Below, one piece after another: positions 1-5,954 of a DNA stretch of 13,334 nt. A program made the translations under genes and the position numbers. The notes under the pieces are model-generated. The model had not been told where the DNA came from, ran no database searches, and saw only the letters and a list, made by a program, of their open reading frames with translations. The stretch's first letter is position 1; each line of letters starts with the position of its first letter. Origin of the DNA: Actinobacteria bacterium UBA912 (lineage in GTDB: Bacteria > Actinomycetota > Coriobacteriia > Anaerosomatales > UBA912); NCBI GenBank assembly GCA_002293965.1, contig DBEG01000137.1, positions 1 to 13,334 on the forward strand, written 5' to 3'.

Positions 1-97
1 AAAGAGGTGTAAACTTCGCCAAGAACCACCCATGGTGAGGTAGCAGCCCGGATCCAGGGCTGGTATGGCATGTCGGTCGTCAAGAAAGGAGCGGTGA
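1..97. other. Unassigned left edge with a small hairpin
   Basis: No gene can be supported here. All three forward frames reach a stop within the first 45 bases, so at most the last dozen codons of an upstream gene could be present. A GC-rich hairpin follows: stem 44-49 (cagccc) with 57-62 (gggctg), 7-nt loop. It has no T-run, so it could be the end of an upstream transcript or part of an RNA cut by the window edge. I compared it by memory with SRP RNA, RNase P RNA and 5S rRNA and saw no convincing match. Confidence 0.3.
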
Positions 98-247
98 ATG
101 GCCGCAAAAGAAGGATACTGTGTAAAGTGCAAGGAGAAGCGTGAGATCAAAGACGCCCAGGCGATCGTCATGAAGAACGGGCGTCCCGCCACGCAGGGGC
201 TATGTCCGTCCTGTGGGACCAAGATCTTCAAGATCGGCAAGTCCTAG
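98..247 (+). CDS. DUF5679 small zinc-ribbon protein
   Basis: A 49-residue protein that is clearly a gene. It has a good Shine-Dalgarno (AAAGGAG, 85-91) six bases before the ATG and a complete treble-clef-like pattern. Two CxxC pairs sit at residues 8-11 (CVKC) and 36-39 (CPSC), with a basic middle segment and the conserved stretch KNGRPATQG between them. This matches my memory of the DUF5679 family, tiny proteins of unknown role that resemble the zinc ribbons at the C-terminus of bacterial topoisomerase I. It probably binds one structural zinc and is cytoplasmic, with no signal peptide or membrane segment. It stands alone: the upstream gene is not visible, and two hairpins separate it from the trkA pair. 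No function should be assigned beyond zinc binding, although nucleic-acid contact is plausible from the basic charge. Confidence 0.88.
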   Translation: MAAKEGYCVKCKEKREIKDAQAIVMKNGRPATQGLCPSCGTKIFKIGKS

Positions 248-277
248 GGACTCGGGCACCAACAAGAGTTCGATACC

Positions 278-314
278 GAGTGCGCCCGGCTTCCAATGGT
301 GGTCGGGCGCACTC
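278..314 (+). terminator. Strong hairpin after the DUF5679 gene
   Basis: A perfect 10-bp inverted repeat, gagtgcgccc (278-287) with gggcgcactc (305-314), extends by one G-C pair at 288/304. The loop is about 15 nt. It lies 30 nt after the stop of the zinc-ribbon gene. No T-run follows, so it is a terminator-like hairpin rather than a canonical intrinsic terminator; it may also protect the 3' end. Confidence 0.5.
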
Positions 315-321
315 ATCATCG

Positions 322-337
322 GCGGTTCTAAAACCGC
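322..337 (+). other. Short tetraloop hairpin before trkA
   Basis: Stem gcggtt (322-327) pairs with aaccgc (332-337) around a CTAA loop, directly after the larger hairpin at 278-314. The two together form a tandem barrier between the zinc-ribbon gene and the trkA operon. It is followed by only a weak pyrimidine stretch. Role unproven. Confidence 0.35.
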
Positions 338-362
338 TCTCCACTGAAAGCAGGCAGAGGGC

Positions 363-1004
363 ATGAACGTCATCGTAGTCGGATGTGGCCGAGTGGGCTC
401 CCAGCTGGGCACGCTACTCTCGGTCGAGGGTCACAATGTAGTGGTGATCGACAAGGACCCTGAGTCGTTCAATCGGCTTGGTGGTGGTTTCAACGGTATC
501 ACCATCAAGGGATACGGCTTCGACGAGGATATCTTGGAAGAGGCTGGCATCCGGGATTGTGATGCGTTCGCGGCTGTGACCAACCTGGACAACACCAACC
601 TGATGGCTGCCGAGGTGGCGCGGAAGATATTCGGTGTGCCTCACGTGGTAGCGCGTCTATACAATCCCGTGCGCGAACGCACCTACATGCAGCTCGGTTT
701 GGACTACGTGTGTGGAACCACCCTGGTCGCCGAGACACTGTTGGATAAGATCATGGCAGGTCACGGGCACCACATCACCAATCTCGGCGATGTGGAGGTC
801 ATCAACTTCAAGGCCAGCCCCAAGGTCGACGGACTCACTGTCAGTGCGATCGAGATCAAGCATCAGTTCCGTATCGCCGCTGTTGCCAGGGGAGACGCCA
901 TGAGCATCCCGGGTCCAGACATGACTCTTCGGACAGGCGACGTGGTGTTGGCCTCGATCAAAGAGGAAGCATTCCACAAAATCTCCGATTTCATGGAGGA
1001 CTGA
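363..1004 (+). CDS. trkA: TrkA-family potassium uptake regulatory subunit (first of pair)
   Basis: A 213-residue cytoplasmic RCK/KTN protein that binds NAD(H) and gates a membrane Trk/Ktr potassium channel. An N-terminal Rossmann domain (about 1-116) starts at once with the GxGxxG loop at residues 7-12. The acidic residue D30 at the end of strand 2 favours NAD over NADP. A TrkA-C ligand-binding domain fills about 135-213. Length matches the single-RCK actinobacterial proteins, for example mycobacterial CeoB, rather than the double-length E. coli TrkA. The ATG is fixed by the Rossmann start, although the Shine-Dalgarno is weak and close (AGAGG, 356-360). The next gene starts two bases after this stop and is a paralogue, so the two products probably form hetero-oligomers. 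No channel subunit (TrkH/TrkG/KtrB) is encoded in the window, so the partner is elsewhere. Confidence 0.93.
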   Translation: MNVIVVGCGRVGSQLGTLLSVEGHNVVVIDKDPESFNRLGGGFNGITIKGYGFDEDILEEAGIRDCDAFAAVTNLDNTNLMAAEVARKIFGVPHVVARLYNPVRERTYMQLGLDYVCGTTLVAETLLDKIMAGHGHHITNLGDVEVINFKASPKVDGLTVSAIEIKHQFRIAAVARGDAMSIPGPDMTLRTGDVVLASIKEEAFHKISDFMED

Positions 1005-1006
1005 TC

Positions 1007-1675
1007 GTGTACATCGTGATAAACGGTGGGGGAAAAGTGGCGGCGTACCTAGCCAAGACCATGCTCGACTCCGGCCATCGGGTCGCCGTGATCGAAAAGC
1101 GGGCGGCTGTTGCCGAAAAACTCGCTGCCGAACTCCCGAAAGACGCCCTGATCATCGTGGGCGACGGGTGCGACGCGCAGTTCCAGGAAGACGCCGGAGC
1201 ATCTCGAGCGGACATCTTCATCTCGGCAACCGGCGATGATGACGACAATCTCGTCGCATGCCAGCTGGTGAAAGTGGCCTTCGGCGTTCCAAGAGTGCTG
1301 GCGAGGGTGAACAGTCCCAAGAACGAGCGGATCTTCAACGCCCTTGGAATAGAGGCGATCTTCTCCACGTCAATCATCTCTCGGATGATTGAAGAAGAAG
1401 CCACCATCGGCGATATTCGGACCTTGTTGGCGCTTCGGCGCGGGAAGATGGCGATCGTAGAGATCGAACTGCCCGTGGATCGATGCGTTGTATGCAACAA
1501 GGAGGTCTCCGCTTTGAATCTACCCGACGACTGCGTACTGATGGCGATCATCAGGGGGGATGACGATGTCATCACGGTGCGGGGGGATACCAGACTGCAG
1601 CCGGGCGACACGGTCATCGCCTTCACCAACGTCGAGCGCGAGCGTGCGTTGAGGAAGGCGCTCATCGGGGAGTAG
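1007..1675 (+). CDS. TrkA-family potassium uptake regulatory subunit (second of pair)
   Basis: A 222-residue paralogue of the preceding gene, equivalent in layout to mycobacterial CeoC. It starts with GTG. The Shine-Dalgarno GGAGG (995-999) lies inside the last codons of the upstream gene, which implies translational coupling. The Rossmann loop reads GGGKVA at residues 7-12, so the last glycine is alanine. The strand-2 acidic residue is E30, still compatible with NAD(H). The TrkA-C domain covers about 140-222 and ends in a typical beta segment (QPGDTVIAF). Unlike the first copy it carries a CxxC pair (C160, C163) at the start of the C-terminal domain, which is unusual for the family and could respond to metal or redox state; this is inference. 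It presumably assembles with the first subunit on a Trk channel encoded elsewhere. Confidence 0.92.
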   Translation: MYIVINGGGKVAAYLAKTMLDSGHRVAVIEKRAAVAEKLAAELPKDALIIVGDGCDAQFQEDAGASRADIFISATGDDDDNLVACQLVKVAFGVPRVLARVNSPKNERIFNALGIEAIFSTSIISRMIEEEATIGDIRTLLALRRGKMAIVEIELPVDRCVVCNKEVSALNLPDDCVLMAIIRGDDDVITVRGDTRLQPGDTVIAFTNVERERALRKALIGE

Positions 1676-1703
1676 GCAAGGTGTGATCGCGCCAGCTTGC
1701 GAT

Positions 1704-1733
1704 TTGCGAACGGGGCTTTCGAAACGCTACAAT
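1704..1733 (+). promoter_or_regulatory. Promoter candidate for tRNA-Gly
   Basis: TTGCGA (1704-1709) and TACAAT (1728-1733) are separated by 18 bases. The predicted start near 1740 lies about five bases before the mature tRNA 5' end. A second TTGCGA copy at 1697-1702 lies just upstream. The spacing and the stable-RNA target make this plausible. Confidence 0.6.
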
Positions 1734-1744
1734 CCCAAGATTAT

Positions 1745-1820
1745 GCGGGCATAGCTCAGTTGGTAGAGCGACAGCTTCCCAAGCTGTAGGTCGCGGGTTC
1801 GAGACCCGTTGCCCGCTCCA
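1745..1820 (+). tRNA. tRNA-Gly (anticodon CCC)
   Basis: All arms can be folded by eye. The acceptor stem gcgggca (1745-1751) pairs with tgcccgc. The D-arm is gctc/gagc, and the anticodon stem acagc/gctgt encloses the loop ttcccaa, giving anticodon CCC at 1778-1780, which reads GGG glycine codons. The T-arm has the ttcgaga loop. The discriminator is T, as expected for glycine, and the 3' CCA is encoded (1818-1820). The length is 76 nt with a short variable loop. It is a solitary tRNA gene with its own promoter-like site and a strong terminator immediately after. Confidence 0.96.
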
Positions 1821-1827
1821 AATAGTG

Positions 1828-1860
1828 ATAAAGGACTGCGGATGCGGTCCTTTATTGTTT
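1828..1860 (+). terminator. Intrinsic terminator after tRNA-Gly
   Basis: Stem ataaaggac (1828-1836) pairs perfectly with gtcctttat (1847-1855). Three further pairs lie inside (one of them wobble), closing a 4-nt loop. The descending arm and the bases after it are T-rich (tttattgttt). It starts eight bases after the tRNA CCA end and is the best intrinsic terminator in the window. Confidence 0.85.
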
Positions 1861-1930
1861 GTATGGGATACATGAACATCCGGTCATCACTTTCCTCGGC
1901 CGTTCGTCGGAGACGGGATGACAGATGTAG

Positions 1931-1956
1931 TACGATATGCGAACATACGTACGTAT
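1931..1956 (+). promoter_or_regulatory. Palindrome and LexA-box-like site upstream of the M23 gene
   Basis: CGAACATACGTACG (1940-1953) differs from the Gram-positive LexA box (CGAAC-N4-GTTCG) at one position, T to A in the second half-site. It overlaps a perfect 12-bp palindrome, atacgtacgtat (1945-1956). A -10-like TACGAT lies at 1931-1936, so the site would cover the transcription start, a normal operator position. No good -35 is visible. Either the palindrome or the LexA-like box could be the real operator, and chance is possible. Confidence 0.35.
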
Positions 1957-1999
1957 CAAGCTGTTCATCGCCCCTCGATGATAGATAGAAGGAGGAGCG

Positions 2000-3031
2000 A
2001 TGATGTCTTGGAGATTGTTCAGCGCATTAGTGATCGTTTCGATTTGGGCGAGCTTAGCAGGCACCCAAACGGCCCTGGGAGCTCCCCTATCTGCGCCTTT
2101 CGAAGTCCTGTTGGGCTACGAGTCATCCTATTCGCAAGGGGGGAGGAGTGTTGTACACAGGGGAGTGGATCTGTCCGCCTCGGAGGGAGACACTGTCAGC
2201 TCACCGCTGGCTGGAATAGTCTCTTTCGCCGGGAGAGTGCCGGTACCTGGGGGTGGTAGCAGGAATGTGGTTACGATTGAATTCGGGGATGGGCTCAGAA
2301 TCACCTTGTTGCCACTCGATCGAATAACCGTCAAGTTGGGACAACGGGTCTCCCATGGCGAGAGAATCGGCGAAATCGCTGTCGTTACGGGGGAATCTAC
2401 GCCCGCACCGCACTTGCACGTCAGTGTCCGGAGGGGCGAGGCGTATATAGACCCGATGCCGTTCCTCCCGGTTCAGACAGCGATGATCGTCCAGCCGGAG
2501 GATGTCCTGCAGCAAGCTCTCGCCCCAGACGTCACCACGGAACCCCAGGCATCGCCACAGCCGACGAGAGCAACAGCGCCACAAGCGTCACCGCAGGCGG
2601 CGAGCGTGACACTCCCTCAGGAGGTGCCCCAGACGGCCATACAAACAGGCCAGCGTATCGTAACTTCAGCCCTCCCGAACGGTCTTCAGAATGCGGCGCC
2701 GACGTTGTCGAAGACAAGTGACGGAGCGACACATGGAAATCCATTGATCGGGGCTATGGAGGCCCTGGGTGCGGAGAGAGCAAATCCAGAGGCGCGTAGC
2801 TTGAATAGCCCCAGCGAAGGCGGCTTCCAGCGCGCGGTGAGTGAATCTGAAGCCTTTAGGCAGGGCGTAAAGCAGTCAACCCAGCTGCCGATATCGGAGG
2901 CTGGTTTGGTGATAGTGGCCATTGCCGCGCTGATCGGTCTGATGCCGATAGTGCGCAGTGGCATAGAGGCGAGCACAGAAGACACCAGTATCTCGACGAG
3001 TGAGCAATTTGCAGCCGCGGTCGGTCGATGA
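2000..3031 (+). CDS. Secreted/anchored M23 (LytM-like) protein with altered active site
   Basis: 343 residues. An N-terminal signal peptide (about 1-27, ending TALGA) is followed by an M23/LytM beta-barrel domain (about 30-156). A Pro/Gln/Ala-rich linker contains PQASPQ twice (182-187, 194-199). A C-terminal hydrophobic helix (about 302-318) is followed by a 25-residue polar tail, so the protein is probably membrane-anchored outside the cell. The zinc-site motifs are present: HxxxD at H53/D57 and HxH at H138/H140. The third histidine of active endopeptidases (YxHL) is replaced; the segment reads LLPL with P105 at that place. Many actinobacterial M23 paralogues, as I recall, have TYEPV there, so this may be a subfamily trait and activity is uncertain. 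The Shine-Dalgarno AAGGAGG (1989-1995) is 4 nt from ATG 2000 and 7 nt from ATG 2003, so either start is possible. A LexA-like site lies upstream. Confidence 0.85.
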   Translation: MMSWRLFSALVIVSIWASLAGTQTALGAPLSAPFEVLLGYESSYSQGGRSVVHRGVDLSASEGDTVSSPLAGIVSFAGRVPVPGGGSRNVVTIEFGDGLRITLLPLDRITVKLGQRVSHGERIGEIAVVTGESTPAPHLHVSVRRGEAYIDPMPFLPVQTAMIVQPEDVLQQALAPDVTTEPQASPQPTRATAPQASPQAASVTLPQEVPQTAIQTGQRIVTSALPNGLQNAAPTLSKTSDGATHGNPLIGAMEALGAERANPEARSLNSPSEGGFQRAVSESEAFRQGVKQSTQLPISEAGLVIVAIAALIGLMPIVRSGIEASTEDTSISTSEQFAAAVGR

Positions 3032-3054
3032 TACACTTCTCAGGCTCATTTCCT

Positions 3055-3105
3055 GCTCCGGACGGATGCCTTCCAGATCCGGGGCCAAGATGCCCAGAGG
3101 AGGTG
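3055..3105 (+). promoter_or_regulatory. Structured leader of the rpsF operon (possible S6:S18 autoregulatory element)
   Basis: An 8-bp stem, gctccgga (3055-3062) with tccggggc (3078-3085), encloses an asymmetric internal loop and a 3-bp apical stem. A competing gggc/gccc pairing (3082-3085 with 3092-3095) would sit directly against the Shine-Dalgarno GGAGG (3099-3103). Many bacteria control rpsF operons through binding of S6:S18 to a leader hairpin. The fold is seen here; the function is inferred from position, and I could not match the published loop consensus with certainty. Confidence 0.35.
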
Positions 3106-3109
3106 AAAC

Positions 3110-3412
3110 ATGAAGGCTTATGAACTTATGCTATTGCTCAATCCTGTTCTCGAAGAAGAGGCGCGTGAAGCTGCCCTCGAGAAGATCCAGGGACTGATTT
3201 CTGCCAACGGCACGATCGACTCCGTCGATCAGTGGGGCAAGAGACGTCTTGCATTCGAAATCGACAAATTCTCAGAAGGGGATTATGTCGTGCTGGACTT
3301 TCGGGCTGAGCCGACGGCAATCGCCGAGATCGACCGCGTGCTGCACATTACAGATCCAGTAGTGCGATACATGCTGGTACGTCGAGAAGACAAAGATCGA
3401 CTGCCGGCCTGA
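3110..3412 (+). CDS. rpsF: 30S ribosomal protein S6
   Basis: A 100-residue S6 protein of the small-subunit platform, which binds 16S rRNA as a dimer with S18. Family landmarks are present: the YELMLLLNP start, WGKRRLAFEI in the middle, EGDYV, and the RYMLVR segment near the end. The length is normal and it lacks the long glutamate tail seen in enterobacteria. A very strong Shine-Dalgarno (AGGAGGTGA) precedes the ATG. It is the first gene of rpsF-ssb-rpsR, which keeps the two interacting proteins S6 and S18 in one transcript. A hairpin leader upstream may allow feedback control. Confidence 0.97.
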   Translation: MKAYELMLLLNPVLEEEAREAALEKIQGLISANGTIDSVDQWGKRRLAFEIDKFSEGDYVVLDFRAEPTAIAEIDRVLHITDPVVRYMLVRREDKDRLPA

Positions 3413-3459
3413 TCGCCACCGGACCGAAACAACGGTGCGTGGACGATAAGGAGATTCAG

Positions 3460-3876
3460 ATGAGCATCAACCGTGTGGTTCTGACAGGAAATTTGACAAG
3501 GGATCCGGAGTTGCGGTCGACGGCCAGCGGGATGGCGGTTCTCAAGATGGGCGTTGCAGTCAACGATCGTCGCAAGAACCAGCAGACCGGAGAGTGGGAA
3601 GACGTTCCGAACTTCGTCGATGTGACTGTGTTCGGATCAAGGGCAGAGGCCCTCACTCGGTTCTTGTCGAAGGGATCGAAGATCGCTGTCGAAGGTAAAT
3701 TGCGGTGGTCCTCATGGGAGACGCCCCAGGGCGAGAAGCGCTCGAAGCTTGAGGTCGTAGCCGATGACATCGAGTTCCTCTCTCCCAGAGATGGCGGGGC
3801 GGCGGCGAGCTCTCAGTCGAGCAGTCCAGAGAGTTTTGAGTCCAAGCCTTTGGCGGACGACGAGATTCCATTCTGA
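3460..3876 (+). CDS. ssb: Single-stranded DNA-binding protein
   Basis: A 138-residue SSB that coats single-stranded DNA in replication, repair and recombination. The OB fold covers about residues 1-108, beginning with the standard MSINRVVLTGNLTRDPELR block and including FVDVTVFG and GKLRWSSWE. A short Ser/Gln-rich linker follows, and then the acidic partner-binding tip DDEIPF. I chose ATG 3460 because AAGGAG (3448-3453) lies six bases before it. An in-frame GTG at 3439 would add seven residues outside the family start. It lies between rpsF and rpsR as in most Gram-positive bacteria. No LexA-like box is seen immediately upstream. Confidence 0.97.
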   Translation: MSINRVVLTGNLTRDPELRSTASGMAVLKMGVAVNDRRKNQQTGEWEDVPNFVDVTVFGSRAEALTRFLSKGSKIAVEGKLRWSSWETPQGEKRSKLEVVADDIEFLSPRDGGAAASSQSSSPESFESKPLADDEIPF

Positions 3877-3949
3877 CAAGGCAACAAAGATCAAAGGTTC
3901 GAGCAATCACTCGACAGAGAATAGTGTTTCCGAAAGGAGGTTCAGGAAT

Positions 3950-4213
3950 ATGTCCGATTATGCGAGGAAGCCAAGACGCAAGTACTGTGCGTTCTGTAAG
4001 GACAGTGTCGAGTACATCGACTACAAAGATGTCAACATGATTCGCAAGTTCATGACGGATCGGGGCAAGATCAAGCCTCGACGGGTGTCAGGCAATTGCG
4101 CTCAGCATCAGCACGTGCTCGCGACAGCAATAAAGAGGGCTCGGGAAATGGCGCTGGTTCCATATGCCGTTCCGGTCATCAGCGGAAGAGTGGACAGCAG
4201 AGGGCGCAGGTAA
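3950..4213 (+). CDS. rpsR: 30S ribosomal protein S18 (zinc-binding type)
   Basis: An 87-residue S18, the S6 partner on the 30S platform. It is the zinc-containing (C+) form: C13 and C16 form CAFC, and C50 with H53 supplies the second half (NCAQHQH). The conserved rRNA-binding stretch runs through YKDVNMIRKF and KIKPRR, followed by the AIKRAREMALVPY helix. The start is ATG 3950 with AAAGGAGG (3933-3940) nine bases before it. A much longer upstream extension in the same frame overlaps the end of ssb and is not credible. Organisms with a C+ S18 often keep a second zinc-free copy for zinc shortage, but none is in this window. Confidence 0.96.
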   Translation: MSDYARKPRRKYCAFCKDSVEYIDYKDVNMIRKFMTDRGKIKPRRVSGNCAQHQHVLATAIKRAREMALVPYAVPVISGRVDSRGRR

Positions 4214-4222
4214 CCAGGTCAA

Positions 4223-5158
4223 ATGTCTGGCACACGCAGGATCAGCGAAGCTGTGATGCTCTCCCTTTCTTGTTTAGGGGGAGCGATATTGGCGATACCG
4301 GCTCCGTTCATCGGTCTCCCCTTGAGTGCTGCCGCACTTTCGGGTCTGATCTATCGGGGGCGGAGCATCGTAGCGACTACGGTGACAGTATTCTGCGTGG
4401 TGGTCATGGGGTTGATTATGCCTCCAAGCGCAGTAATGGTTGCCGTTGCACTAGGATCGACGTTCGTGGCAATCGGTGCTCTTCGTAGGTATCACGTGTA
4501 CACAGTAGCGTTGCTGTATGTGCCGACGATAGCCTTTGCACTAGCGTCACGAGACCTTGCAGTGGCCTGGCTATCTGGCTTGACGGTCTCGGAGCACTTC
4601 CAGCTATCCATGGATGTGGCCCGGGAAGTGGTTCCGGCGGCAGCGTCCCAAGAGGTGTTCGGAGCCGAGGTTATCAACCAGATGATCCAAGTTCTGCCCG
4701 CACTCTATCTGCTGACCGCAGCGGTATCGGTGATACCCACGCTCTTTGTAGTTCGATGGGTTGCGCGTAGGGCCAAGATGCAGTTGGCCGAAACGCCTTC
4801 CATCGACAGGCTAGACTTGAGTCCGCATGTGCTTTGGCCACTCGTCATCGCGGTGGCAGTAGGTGCGGCGGGACAGCTATGGGCAGAGATGGCGAACCCG
4901 CTCGAGACGGTGGCGCTCAACCTGCTTTTTGCGGTGCGCATGGTACTGTTCATTCAGGGATTCGCAGTGATTGCGGCCTTGGCGAAGCGCCTCGGCGCAA
5001 CAAAGACGAGTAAGGTGCTGGTGGTGATTCTGGCACTACTGGCAGAGGGTCCATTCCTGCTGGTAAGTATTTTGGGCTTTCTGGACTTCTGGCTCAATTT
5101 CCGGAAGTTGAACAGAGACGGAGTCGAAGGCCCAGGCACTGAGCAGGCCAGCAAGTAG
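4223..5158 (+). CDS. DUF2232 (YybS-like) integral membrane protein
   Basis: 311 residues with about eight or nine hydrophobic membrane segments (roughly 10-27, 30-44, 48-66, 69-86, 92-108, 157-177, 202-219, 229-253, 264-286). The C-terminal part has the DUF2232 pattern: NPLETVALNLLF, then the helix with FIQGFAVIAAL, and finally FLDFWLNFRKL. The role is unknown. In Bacillus the homologue YybS lies beside gdpP (yybT), rplI and dnaC, and here too it sits just before rplI and dnaB, which supports the assignment. The ATG is nine bases after the rpsR stop with only a weak Shine-Dalgarno, so translation may depend on rpsR. The gdpP phosphodiesterase gene that usually follows in Firmicutes is missing. 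Confidence 0.85.
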   Translation: MSGTRRISEAVMLSLSCLGGAILAIPAPFIGLPLSAAALSGLIYRGRSIVATTVTVFCVVVMGLIMPPSAVMVAVALGSTFVAIGALRRYHVYTVALLYVPTIAFALASRDLAVAWLSGLTVSEHFQLSMDVAREVVPAAASQEVFGAEVINQMIQVLPALYLLTAAVSVIPTLFVVRWVARRAKMQLAETPSIDRLDLSPHVLWPLVIAVAVGAAGQLWAEMANPLETVALNLLFAVRMVLFIQGFAVIAALAKRLGATKTSKVLVVILALLAEGPFLLVSILGFLDFWLNFRKLNRDGVEGPGTEQASK

Positions 5159-5233
5159 CGAGCATAGATCGAGCCAGTGGCAGGAACGGGCAATCCGAGT
5201 TTCAAACATTGAATCTGAAAAGGAAGTGAACAA

Positions 5234-5812
5234 ATGAAAGTCATCCTACTGGAAGAAGTCAAAGGGAAGGGCGGCGAAGGCGATGTTATCGAAGTCGCTC
5301 GCGGGTTCGCAGTCAACTACCTACTTCCCAACAAGATGGCCATTGAAGCTACCAGTGGCAACTTGAAGCAACTGGAGCAGAGAATGAGGAGCATCCGCCA
5401 GCGGGAGGAAGCTCGTGTCGGTGAAGCAACCGCTTTGGTCGACTCGCTCGAGGGCAAGGAGATCGTGATTACGGTCAAGGTAGGAGATGGCGGGCGGCTT
5501 TATGGCTCAGTTACTCCTCAGGCAATCGCCGACGCTGTTGAATCACAGCTTGGCGTCGTCGTTGACCGCAGAAGGATCGACCTCAGCGGCCAGATCAAGG
5601 AAGTTGGCGAATATGAGGTTCTCGTTCAGGTTTACCGGGACATCGCGGCGCATCTGAAGGTCCAAGTGACTGGCGAATCGGCCCATGGTGCCAAGGTCGC
5701 CTCGGCACCTCAGCCGACCGCAGAGGAAGAGCCTGATGTGTCCGCTGCCGATGAGGCTGTTGAAGAAGCCCGGGGCACAGATGCTGCGACCGAAGAGGAC
5801 GACAAGCAATAG
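5234..5812 (+). CDS. rplI: 50S ribosomal protein L9 with acidic C-terminal extension
   Basis: 192 residues. The N-terminal 23S rRNA-binding domain (1-52) has the L9 signature from MKVILLEEVKGKGGEGD to GFAVNYLLPNKMA. The connecting helix covers about 40-75, and the C-terminal domain (about 76-148) contains GGRLYGSVT. L9 is usually about 150 residues. Here roughly 43 additional residues, rich in Glu, Asp and Ala and ending TEEDDKQ, form an acidic and probably disordered tail. Tails like this occur in some actinobacteria and clostridia; its use is unknown. A purine-rich Shine-Dalgarno (AAAAGGAAG) precedes the ATG. It is the last gene of the ribosomal cluster; hairpins follow. Confidence 0.96.
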   Translation: MKVILLEEVKGKGGEGDVIEVARGFAVNYLLPNKMAIEATSGNLKQLEQRMRSIRQREEARVGEATALVDSLEGKEIVITVKVGDGGRLYGSVTPQAIADAVESQLGVVVDRRRIDLSGQIKEVGEYEVLVQVYRDIAAHLKVQVTGESAHGAKVASAPQPTAEEEPDVSAADEAVEEARGTDAATEEDDKQ

Positions 5813-5818
5813 CCAGAA

Positions 5819-5888
5819 GAAGGGGACGCCCCTTCGCTCGCCACATCAAAGGCCTGTGCGGGTGACAAAAAGGTCTTTGATGTGGCGG
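5819..5888 (+). terminator. Tandem hairpins between rplI and dnaB
   Basis: The first hairpin is gaagggg (5819-5825) with ccccttc (5829-5835) around an ACG loop. The second is gccacatcaaag (5840-5851) paired perfectly with ctttgatgtggc (5875-5886), extended on both sides to more than 15 bp, with a loop of about 17 nt. The first begins six bases after the rplI stop. No T-run follows, so this could be a factor-assisted terminator, a 3'-end stabiliser or a processing site. Confidence 0.55.
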
Positions 5889-5889
5889 G

Positions 5890-5918
5890 ATGGCATATCA
5901 GTTGTGCTCCGATAGAAT
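5890..5918 (+). promoter_or_regulatory. Promoter candidate for dnaB
   Basis: ATGGCA (5890-5895) and TAGAAT (5913-5918) are separated by 17 bases. They match the sigma-70-type consensus at four and five of six positions. The site lies directly after the tandem hairpins and would give a leader of about 30 nt before the dnaB GTG, consistent with a separate dnaB transcription unit. Confidence 0.5.
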
Positions 5919-5954
5919 GAAGCCGAAGGCAAATTTCGACATTGGAGAGACTAG

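Noticed and set aside
1..97. SRP RNA, RNase P RNA or 5S rRNA fragment at the left edge
   Set aside because: The AGCAGCC-like stretch is suggestive, but the GGAA tetraloop and flanking SRP consensus are missing. No RNase P or 5S core motif was found.
991..1665. 224-codon open frame antisense to the second trkA gene
   Set aside because: It mirrors a well-supported gene, has no recognisable domain and is Ser/Thr-rich as expected for a shadow frame.
3764..3949. Upstream extension of the rpsR frame
   Set aside because: It overlaps the end of ssb and precedes the normal S18 start, which has its own strong Shine-Dalgarno at 3933-3940.
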